Made by a program: the position numbers and the translations under genes. From Clostridiales bacterium (GTDB taxonomy: Bacteria > Bacillota > Clostridia > Tissierellales > Dethiosulfatibacteraceae), in assembly GCA_003539375.1 (NCBI GenBank), contig DPPH01000248.1, positions 744 through 15,346 on the forward strand: a stretch of 14,603 nucleotides of DNA, in the 5' to 3' direction. The notes below the pieces were generated by a model, which saw only the letters and a list, made by a program, of their open reading frames with translations, made no database searches and was not told the origin of the DNA. This document shows positions 8,028 to 14,208 of this stretch, one piece after another. The first letter of the stretch is position 1. Every line of letters begins with the position of its first letter.

Positions 8028-8062
8028 AAAAATACCTGGAGATTGAATCTCCAGGTATTTTT
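8028..8062. terminator. Intrinsic terminator after aor
   Basis: A perfect 15-bp stem (8028-8042 with 8048-8062), loop TTGAA, with five A at the start of the left arm and five T at the end of the right arm. It begins eight bases after the stop and is symmetric, so it may stop transcription from either side. Confidence 0.92.
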
Positions 8063-8160
8063 CTCCCTAAACCCTATTTTTAATTTTATGCCTTACAAAT
8101 TTAAATATGGAAATATTTTTTCCTATTTTAATTATACTACTAAATTTCATAAAAATAAGG

Positions 8161-8189
8161 GTGATATTGTGGTTTTTTTGTGTTAAAAT
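8161..8189 (+). promoter_or_regulatory. Possible leaderless promoter of the LuxR-type gene
   Basis: TAAAAT (8184-8189) is a good -10, with a weak -35 GTGATA (8161-8166) 17 bases upstream. The predicted transcript start falls on or next to the ATG at 8196. No Shine-Dalgarno sequence is visible before that ATG. Confidence 0.35.
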
Positions 8190-8195
8190 GAAAAT

Positions 8196-9542
8196 ATGCT
8201 AGTTAAATCAAAGATATTTAATGATTATAATAAAAATTACATCTTCATAATCTTGTCCTACGGATTCTTTTTGGGATGGATGTTAAGCTTTCCATACAAC
8301 GGGCCAATTTATGAATACCTATCCTACTGGTACAATTTTAGTGGAGAATATTATCCTCTAGCCTACATCGGTGTACCTATAGTTTTTCTTGTCTTTTTTG
8401 GCATTATAAAAACAAAAGAAAAGTATCCTAAAAGATTAACTATTTATTCCATTGTAGTATGTTTTGCTGGCAACTTGCTTTTGTTTTTTGGTGTGACTTA
8501 CTGGTATATTATTTTTACCTTTATGGGAATAGCATCTGTACTTTTCGTTATTGGTTGGAGTTATTTCTTTACAATCTCTGTAAGCTATAAAGATAAAATA
8601 AAGGTTATGGGATTTACTATTGTATTAGGAAATCTAGTACTTTATTTGATAAATATTATGGTAAAGCTTGGATTTGAAACCTATGCTATGAATTCTCTGC
8701 TGGTAGTTTTGTCCCTTTCCCTTTTAGCGTCAAATTTTTTAACCTTTGAAAAATCTTACGATTATGCTTTTGATACAAGTAAAAACATAAAAAAACTAAT
8801 CATATTAATAGCGGCCATACTATTTCTAATTAATGTAAATAACGGATTAAGCAGCAAATTAATAGAACCCCTATTTATGGAGATGGAAGAACATATAATC
8901 TTTTATAAAAGAATTCCATATATTATGGCAATTATCGTTCTTGTAGTATTTTCAGATAAATTATCCCACCTATCATCTTTTTATATAGCAATTTTTTTGC
9001 TGGGAATGTCTAATGTTGCCCTTATGGTATTAGGAATTAACGAACTTGGCTTTTATGTAAATGAAACTATGCTTCAATGGGGACTTGGTATAGGAGATCT
9101 TTTTATCTGGACGGTAGTAGGACATGTTGGACACCTTTACGGCAGGCCCTATAAGATTACTTCTTTCGCCTTAATTTCTCTATTAACCTCAGTATTTTTT
9201 GGGAGAATTTTAGGAATTATTTTCTCCAGTTCTCCTGACGGTGGTCTTTACACTATAGCCGTATCTTTCACTACGGTTTTTGTTACAATTTTAGTTATAC
9301 CTAACCTTTTTGATACTATAGACAGAGAAGTAGTAAAGATTAAAGAGGAAAATAAATTTGAGAAAAAGGTAAATACTTTAACGGAAAGGGAGATAGAAAT
9401 ATATAATCTCCTTATAAAGGGTAAGAAAAACCAAGAAATAGCCGAAGAACTTTTCATAACAGACAATACTTTAAAGACACATCTAAGAAATATATATAAG
9501 AAATTGAATGTTGCAGGAAAAAAAGAGCTACCAATTGAGTAG
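8196..9542 (+). CDS. Membrane-bound LuxR-type regulator (about 12 TM helices plus HTH)
   Basis: 448 residues. About twelve hydrophobic segments fill residues 15-390, starting with I-F-I-I-L-S-Y-G-F-F-L-G, in an MFS-like arrangement without recognisable transport motifs. A charged linker follows, then a C-terminal LuxR/GerE helix-turn-helix (L-T-E-R-E-I-E-I-Y-N-L-L...N-Q-E-I-A-E-E-L-F...T-L-K-T-H-L-R-N-I-Y-K-K-L). It would hold a DNA-binding domain at the membrane, so the membrane part is probably a sensor; ligand and targets are unknown. The first ATG is needed to include TM1, yet has no ribosome binding site. The C-terminus is slightly short, ending V-A-G-K-K-E-L-P-I-E, and its last codons are part of a terminator stem. 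Neighbouring aor is a candidate target only by position. Confidence 0.85.
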   Translation: MLVKSKIFNDYNKNYIFIILSYGFFLGWMLSFPYNGPIYEYLSYWYNFSGEYYPLAYIGVPIVFLVFFGIIKTKEKYPKRLTIYSIVVCFAGNLLLFFGVTYWYIIFTFMGIASVLFVIGWSYFFTISVSYKDKIKVMGFTIVLGNLVLYLINIMVKLGFETYAMNSLLVVLSLSLLASNFLTFEKSYDYAFDTSKNIKKLIILIAAILFLINVNNGLSSKLIEPLFMEMEEHIIFYKRIPYIMAIIVLVVFSDKLSHLSSFYIAIFLLGMSNVALMVLGINELGFYVNETMLQWGLGIGDLFIWTVVGHVGHLYGRPYKITSFALISLLTSVFFGRILGIIFSSSPDGGLYTIAVSFTTVFVTILVIPNLFDTIDREVVKIKEENKFEKKVNTLTEREIEIYNLLIKGKKNQEIAEELFITDNTLKTHLRNIYKKLNVAGKKELPIE

Positions 9543-9548
9543 CTCTTT
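9518..9548. terminator. Shared terminator between convergent genes
   Basis: AAAGAGCTAC (9522-9531) and GTAGCTCTTT (9539-9548) form a perfect 10-bp stem with a 7-base loop. On the minus strand it is followed by seven T (from A9518-9524), a full terminator for the lipoprotein gene. On the plus strand only three T follow. The LuxR stop codon (9540-9542) lies inside the stem. Confidence 0.82.
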
Positions 9549-9572
9549 AATATATATGTTTATTGAATTGCT

Positions 9573-10364
9573 TTAGTATTCCATTACTTCATAATCTTCG
9601 GGAATTTCAAATTCAGAATCTGATACTCCGCCAATTTCAAGATTCTTAATTTCCATAACAGCATTCATGTCGGCTGTTTCTCCCGTAACCTCAGCTTTCA
9701 TTGTTATACCGTAATCCTTGTGAACCCATACTTTATTTTTATTTTCTTGAAAAACCGATTCAAATACGTAGCATGGTTCTCCATTAATAGTGTCTTCCCC
9801 TATATAGGTTATACTTTCATCTTCTTCGACTTCATCACCAAAATCATCATCGAAATCAAAGTTATCTCCAAAACCTTCCATGCCTTCCATATCTTCCGTA
9901 TCTTCACCAAAGTTTGTTTTAAAAGCTGTCATTGTTTCCGGGTCTAGGTTAGCCATAAAATCTTCCGTCCATATTACTATATAGGACTGTCCTTCCTGTT
10001 CTCCTTCTATTTTCATATTATCTCCTTTAAACCAGTATTTCTGAACAGTAGTTCCGTAACTTTCGTTTGTTATGGTTTGTTCGTAATAATATGAATCCGG
10101 TTCTTCTGTACTTGCTAAAAGCGATTCTGCATCTTTATCATCTTCTGCTTCCTGTTCTTCAGGCTCTTCAGTTTCTTCCTCCGATTCATCTTCAGAATCA
10201 TCATTACTTTCACCATCATCAACATCATCCTCAGATGGTTCAACTGCTTCTTCAGGATTTTCTTCTGGAGTTTCAGGTTCTGAGCTGCATGAAACAGCAA
10301 ATATAAGTAACGATAATATCATGATTACTAATAAAAATTTCATTGGACTTTTTTTGGTTTTCAT
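9573..10364 (-). CDS. Acidic cell-surface lipoprotein, LolA/LppX-like
   Basis: 263 residues. It has a lysine-rich start, a hydrophobic signal segment and a lipobox-like F-A-V-S-C, so Cys26 should be lipidated after signal peptidase II cleavage and the protein anchored outside the membrane. Residues 29-80 are mostly Asp and Glu. The rest (about 90-263) has alternating beta-strand patterns such as Y-Y-Y-E-Q-T-I, K-Y-W-F-K-G-D-N-M-K-I, and N-K-V-W-V-H-K-D-Y-G-I-T-M-K-A, typical of LolA/LppX-fold lipoproteins; this is a fold-level inference. A second acidic insert lies at 153-183. The start is supported by AAGGAAGGG on the minus strand just before the ATG. Function is unknown; binding of cations or lipids is possible. 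Confidence 0.82.
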   Translation of the reverse strand: MKTKKSPMKFLLVIMILSLLIFAVSCSSEPETPEENPEEAVEPSEDDVDDGESNDDSEDESEEETEEPEEQEAEDDKDAESLLASTEEPDSYYYEQTITNESYGTTVQKYWFKGDNMKIEGEQEGQSYIVIWTEDFMANLDPETMTAFKTNFGEDTEDMEGMEGFGDNFDFDDDFGDEVEEDESITYIGEDTINGEPCYVFESVFQENKNKVWVHKDYGITMKAEVTGETADMNAVMEIKNLEIGGVSDSEFEIPEDYEVMEY

Positions 10365-10458
10365 AATTTTCCCTTCCTTACTTTAAATACTATTACTAAT
10401 TGTTATACAATTCGGTTTAGCCTAGTTTAGAATTTATGTTAAAACACATTACATAATA

Positions 10459-10488
10459 ATTATACCCGATTTGACAAAATATAATCAA
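10459..10488 (-). promoter_or_regulatory. Likely promoter of the lipoprotein gene
   Basis: Read on the minus strand, TTGATT (10488-10483) and TATAAT (10464-10459) are 18 bases apart, giving a leader of roughly 85-90 bases. The 237-base gap between this divergent pair holds no other feature I can support; I see no convincing promoter for the ATPase gene and no classical CopY box. Confidence 0.5.
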
Positions 10489-10601
10489 AATAAGGTTTTG
10501 AAAGAGTAGATATTAAGATGTTTTAAAATGTTGAAAATTCAGCATAATTTATAAAAAATCCGGGTAAATAAAAAATAAGTGAGTAATAAGGAGGTTATAT
10601 T

Positions 10602-12605
10602 TTGGAAAATAATAATGAGAATCATGAAAATCATAATAAGGATAATAAAGACCATGATGGTAAAAGTCACCATGAAATGATGATAGAAGATTTCAAGAAG
10701 AGATTTTTCATTTCTATAATAGTTACAGTTCCAGTACTTTTGCTGTCACCTATGATACAGGATTGGTTTAACTTTAGTATAAAATTTACAGGAAGTTCTT
10801 ATGTCCTTTTAGGCTTATCAACTTTCATATATTTTTACGGTGGTTGGCCTTTTTTAACTGGATTTATAGATGAAATGAAAGAAAAAAATCCAGGAATGAT
10901 GACTTTGATAGCAATGGCAATTACCGTTGCTTTTTTATACAGTGGAGCTACGGTACTTGGATTAGAAGGAAGCGACTTTTTCTGGGAGCTTGCTACCCTT
11001 ATAGATATTATGCTTTTAGGTCACTGGATTGAGATGAGGTCTGTAGTAAGTGCTTCAAACGCACTAGATAAATTAGCAGAGTTAATTCCAGATGAAGCTC
11101 ACCTAATAAAAGGTGAAGATGAGATTGTAGATGTTTCAGTGGATGAACTTAATTCTGGAGATAAAATCCTTATAAAACCTGGAGAAAAGCTACCGGCGGA
11201 TGGATTAATAGTAAAGGGAAGTAGTGCTGTTAATGAATCTATGCTTACGGGAGAATCAAAACTAGTAGAGAAAAAAGAAGGAGATAAGCTTATAGGAGGC
11301 TCAATAAATGGAGAAGGCTCCTTAGAAGTTGAAGTTAAAGATACTGGGGATGATTCATATCTTTCAAAGGTTATAACCTTAGTTGAAGAAGCACAGGAAT
11401 CCAAATCTAAAACACAAGCAATAGTAGATAAGGCGGCCTTTTGGCTTACGGTAATAGCCTTAACTGTAGGTTTTGCAACCTTAGCCACCTGGTTAATATT
11501 AGGAAAAGACTTTACCTTTGCTATTGCAAGAATGGCTGCAGTTATGGTTATAACATGCCCACACGCATTAGGTTTGGCCGCACCCTTAGTAGTAGCATAT
11601 TCAACTACACTATCTGCTCAGAATGGACTGCTGATTAGAAATAGAACTGCTTTTGAAAATTCTAGGAAAATAGATACAATTGTTTTTGATAAAACTGGTA
11701 CCCTTACCTTAGGAGAATTTGGAGTAGATTTCATAAAGAATATAGACAGCAATTATTCAAAAGATGAAGTCCTTAAATATGCAGCTTCTTTAGAAAAAGG
11801 TTCTGAACACCCTATTGCTAAAGGTATTATAAATAAGGCAGAAGAAAAAGAAATGGATCTGTTTGAAGTAAATGACTTTCAAGCAATTAAAGGTAAAGGA
11901 ATAAAAGGGAAGATTAATGATAAAGAAGCATTAGTTGTAAGTCCCGGATATTTAAAAGAAAACAATATAGAAAAACCCGAAGATATACCGGAAAATTCTA
12001 TTTCAACCGATGTATTTTTAATAATAGAAAATGAAGTTATTGGAGTGATTGGACTTTCCGATCAGATAAGAGAAGAATCTTATGATGCTGTAAAAAAATT
12101 AAAAGAAGATGGGATAAAATGCTGGATGCTTACAGGGGATAACGAAAAAACAGCTAAAGAAGTATCTGAAAAACTGGGATTAGACGGATACTTCGCTGAA
12201 GTTCTTCCTGATGAAAAGCAGGATAAAATAAAAGAACTTCAAAAGGATAGTAAATTTGTAGCTATGACTGGAGATGGAGTAAATGATGCACCGGCACTTG
12301 CACAAGCTGATGTCGGCATAGCAATCGGTTCCGGTACAGACGTGGCAGCTGAAACAGCGGATATAATTTTAGTCAACAGTAATCCGGAAGATGTTGTTTC
12401 ACTGATTAAGTTTGGAGAAGCAACCTACAAAAAAATGGTCCAAAATCTAATCTGGGCTTCAGGATATAATATAGTAGCGATACCATTAGCAGCGGGTGTT
12501 TTATATAGTTTCGGCATATTAATTTCTCCTGCAGTTGGGGCATTATTAATGTCCTTAAGTACTGTTATAGTTGCTGTGAATGCGAAGTTGCTGAAGGTTG
12601 AGTAG
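10602..12605 (+). CDS. copB: CopB-type heavy-metal P-type ATPase (copper/silver export)
   Basis: 667 residues starting at TTG, set by AAGGAGGT (10588-10595) six bases upstream. The cytoplasmic N-terminus is His/Asn-rich with five His in the first 25 residues and no CxxC metal-binding domain. The transmembrane metal motif is Cys319-Pro-His321, the CPH signature of P1B-3 (CopB) pumps, not the CPC of CopA. ATPase motifs are complete: T-G-E-S, D363-K-T-G-T-L-T, S-E-H-P-I-A-K, M-L-T-G-D-N and G-D-G-V-N-D-A-P. The C-terminal helices carry G-Y-N-I and M-S-L-S-T-V-I-V-A-x-N-A as in the subgroup. It should pump copper or silver ions out of the cell. No copY, csoR or copper chaperone gene adjoins it, so its control is unclear. 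Metal specificity between Cu and Ag cannot be read from the sequence. Confidence 0.92.
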   Translation: MENNNENHENHNKDNKDHDGKSHHEMMIEDFKKRFFISIIVTVPVLLLSPMIQDWFNFSIKFTGSSYVLLGLSTFIYFYGGWPFLTGFIDEMKEKNPGMMTLIAMAITVAFLYSGATVLGLEGSDFFWELATLIDIMLLGHWIEMRSVVSASNALDKLAELIPDEAHLIKGEDEIVDVSVDELNSGDKILIKPGEKLPADGLIVKGSSAVNESMLTGESKLVEKKEGDKLIGGSINGEGSLEVEVKDTGDDSYLSKVITLVEEAQESKSKTQAIVDKAAFWLTVIALTVGFATLATWLILGKDFTFAIARMAAVMVITCPHALGLAAPLVVAYSTTLSAQNGLLIRNRTAFENSRKIDTIVFDKTGTLTLGEFGVDFIKNIDSNYSKDEVLKYAASLEKGSEHPIAKGIINKAEEKEMDLFEVNDFQAIKGKGIKGKINDKEALVVSPGYLKENNIEKPEDIPENSISTDVFLIIENEVIGVIGLSDQIREESYDAVKKLKEDGIKCWMLTGDNEKTAKEVSEKLGLDGYFAEVLPDEKQDKIKELQKDSKFVAMTGDGVNDAPALAQADVGIAIGSGTDVAAETADIILVNSNPEDVVSLIKFGEATYKKMVQNLIWASGYNIVAIPLAAGVLYSFGILISPAVGALLMSLSTVIVAVNAKLLKVE

Positions 12606-12631
12606 AAAAACAGATTATTATTTCGTCAGCT

Positions 12632-12640
12632 TTCGGCGAT
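12632..12640 (-). promoter_or_regulatory. Distal ATCGCCGAA motif upstream of kdd
   Basis: On the minus strand this reads ATCGCCGAA, exactly the sequence found on the plus strand at 12880-12888, so the two also form a 9-bp inverted repeat around the 176-bp palindrome. It may be a far activator site or an outer arm of the repeat element. Confidence 0.25.
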
Positions 12641-12661
12641 TTGAGAAAATTGTTAAAAATG

Positions 12662-12837
12662 AAAACTAGATATAATTAATGAAGAAGACTTCGGAATATT
12701 TTGATGAAAATATAGAAAAAGCGTAAAAGATGTTTTATGAGCATTGTTTGAGCGAAGCGAGTTTGCGAATTATCTTTGAGCGTTTCTTAATATTTTCCAA
12801 AATATGTAGCGTCTGATGAATAATTATATCTAGTTTT
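12662..12837. repeat. 176-bp imperfect palindrome, MITE-like or long-hairpin element
   Basis: The ends are exact 17-bp inverted repeats (12662-12678 with 12821-12837). Further paired blocks run inward: AGAC/GTCT (12686-12689, 12811-12814), ATATTTTG/CAAAATAT (12696-12703, 12798-12805), GAAAATAT/ATATTTTC (12706-12713, 12790-12797), AGAAA/TTTCT, and AAAGAT/ATCTTT (12726-12731, 12772-12777), leaving a GC-richer tip GAGCGAAGCGAG (12749-12760 area). No coding frame or clear target-site duplication is seen. The transcript would fold into one long hairpin, and could also stop copB transcription. Whether it is repeated elsewhere in the genome cannot be tested here. Confidence 0.7.
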
Positions 12838-12863
12838 TATTAGTGTTGTAGCTAAGCATAGAA

Positions 12864-12872
12864 TTATCCACA
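12864..12872 (+). promoter_or_regulatory. Single perfect DnaA-box sequence
   Basis: TTATCCACA matches the DnaA-box consensus exactly. It is alone: no cluster of boxes, no dnaA or dnaN gene and no AT-rich unwinding region tied to it, so it may be chance. Confidence 0.25.
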
Positions 12873-12877
12873 AACCA

Positions 12878-12924
12878 ACATCGCCGAATATCTGGCAACC
12901 TACTTGATAAAAATTCGGCAATGT
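12878..12924. promoter_or_regulatory. Candidate upstream activating sequence for the kdd promoter
   Basis: ACATcGCCGAAT (12878-12889) and ATTCGGCaATGT (12913-12924) form an inverted repeat with one mismatch; arm centres are about 35 bases apart. It lies about 70-115 bases upstream of the -24 element, the usual place for enhancer-binding-protein sites. The core GCCGAA recurs upstream of the sigma-54 activator gene as TGCCGA. Confidence 0.45.
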
Positions 12925-12991
12925 AGTATGATTTAACTATACTAACAAAATACAACCATTGATATTGCAAGGATTATAAAACAAAAATTTG

Positions 12992-13007
12992 TGGCATAAT
13001 ACTTGCA
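12992..13007 (+). promoter_or_regulatory. Sigma-54 (-24/-12) promoter of the lysine operon
   Basis: TGGCAT-AATAC-TTGCA matches the RpoN consensus TGGCAC-N5-TTGCA with one change and exact spacing: TGGC at 12992-12995 and TTGC at 13003-13006, seven bases between. Transcription should begin near 13018, giving a leader of about 40 bases before kdd. No competing SigA promoter is evident here. Confidence 0.85.
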
Positions 13008-13056
13008 ATATATTTATATAGAAAAGTTTTGTCAAAAATATTAGGAGGTATTAATT

Positions 13057-14091
13057 ATGAAAAAAGGAAACCCATATGGAACTCACAGAGTATTAGAGCC
13101 AAAAGGAGTACTACCACAACCAGCATTAAAAGTTGATAACACAATGGAAATTTACGACAATGAGATATTAATAGACGTACAGACACTAAATGTTGACTCA
13201 GCAAGTTTTACACAGATAAAAGACCAGGCTGAAGGTAATGAAGAAAAAATCAAAGAAATCATGAAGGGTATAGTAGCAGAAAGAGGAAAGCATCAAAATC
13301 CTGTTACAGGTTCAGGAGGAATGCTTATAGGTACAGTTAAAGAAATAGGACCGGCATTAAAAGATAGAGACCTTAAAGTTGGAGATAAAATTGCTACCTT
13401 AGTTTCATTATCATTAACACCACTAAGAATTGACGAAATTATTGGAATGAGAAAAGATATAGACCAGGTAGATATAAAAGGACAGGCTATATTATTTGAA
13501 AGCGGAATATATGCAAAGATTCCTACAGACTTGCCAGAAAACTTAGCATTATCAGTATTAGACGTAGCAGGAGCTCCAGCACAAACAGCTAAACTAGTAA
13601 AACCTGGAGATACAGTGCTTGTAGTAGGTGGAGCAGGTAAATCAGGAATGCTATGCCTATATGAAGCAAAGAAAAGAGCTGGAATTACTGGAAAAGTTAT
13701 ATGTATGGCTCATAGAGAGAGTTCATTAGAAAAGGTTAAAAAATTAAACCTAGCAGATGAATACATAGTTGGAGAAGCTACTGATGCAGTAGGAGTATAC
13801 GAAAAAGTTAGCGAACTTACAAATGGAGAATTATGCGACCTTGTAATCAATTGCGTAAGTAGACCTAACTGTGAAATGTCTAGTATATTATCATGTAAAG
13901 ACGATGGAACAGTTTACTACTTTTCAATGGCGACTTCTTTCACTAAGGCAGCATTAGGAGCAGAAGGTGTTGGTAAAGACGTAAATATGATAATAGGAAA
14001 CGGATATACTAAAGACCATGCTGAAATTTCTCTTCAAATAATGAGAGAAAGCAAGGGACTAAAAGAATTATACGAAGAAATATACGCATAA
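13057..14091 (+). CDS. kdd: L-erythro-3,5-diaminohexanoate dehydrogenase
   Basis: 344 residues, cytoplasmic. It oxidatively deaminates L-erythro-3,5-diaminohexanoate to 5-amino-3-oxohexanoate and ammonia with NAD(P)+, the third step of lysine fermentation to acetate and butyrate. I recognise the family from its N-terminus (K-K-G-N-P-Y-G-T-H-R-V-L-E-P-K) and the following L-P-Q-P-A. A Rossmann nucleotide-binding loop G-G-A-G-K-S-G is at 191-197. It has a strong AGGAGG (13043-13048) and, to the eye, biased codon use (TTA, AGA, GGA, CCA), typical of a highly expressed gene. It is the first gene after the sigma-54 promoter and is followed by kamA, which confirms the pathway. The length is normal and no defects were seen. 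Confidence 0.95.
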   Translation: MKKGNPYGTHRVLEPKGVLPQPALKVDNTMEIYDNEILIDVQTLNVDSASFTQIKDQAEGNEEKIKEIMKGIVAERGKHQNPVTGSGGMLIGTVKEIGPALKDRDLKVGDKIATLVSLSLTPLRIDEIIGMRKDIDQVDIKGQAILFESGIYAKIPTDLPENLALSVLDVAGAPAQTAKLVKPGDTVLVVGGAGKSGMLCLYEAKKRAGITGKVICMAHRESSLEKVKKLNLADEYIVGEATDAVGVYEKVSELTNGELCDLVINCVSRPNCEMSSILSCKDDGTVYYFSMATSFTKAALGAEGVGKDVNMIIGNGYTKDHAEISLQIMRESKGLKELYEEIYA

Positions 14092-14123
14092 ATATTAAGA
14101 GTACAATAACAACTAAGAAACTA

Positions 14124-14153
14124 ACCAGCTATGGGGTTTATCCCCATACTGGT
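14124..14153 (+). other. Stable hairpin between kdd and kamA
   Basis: ACCAG-c-TATGGGG (14124-14136) pairs with CCCCATACTGGT (14142-14153), loop TTTAT: 12 pairs with one bulged C. The next bases are ATTTAAAAAA, not a T-run, so it is not a typical terminator. A role in mRNA processing or in adjusting the kdd:kamA ratio is inference. Confidence 0.6.
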
Positions 14154-14208
14154 ATTTAAAAAATACAAAAATTAAAAACATAGAAATTACATGGAAAGAG
14201 GAGATAAA

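Noticed and set aside
10067..10306. Plus-strand His/Leu-rich frame opposite the lipoprotein gene
   Set aside because: It is the antisense reading of the Asp/Glu-rich segment (GAT/GAA codons), with no start signal of its own.
11099..11488. Minus-strand open frame inside copB
   Set aside because: It lies entirely within a well-supported plus-strand gene, has no ribosome binding site and a composition expected of an antisense shadow. The same applies to the other short frames inside genes.
12864..12872. Replication origin
   Set aside because: Only one DnaA box, with no dnaA, dnaN or further boxes nearby.
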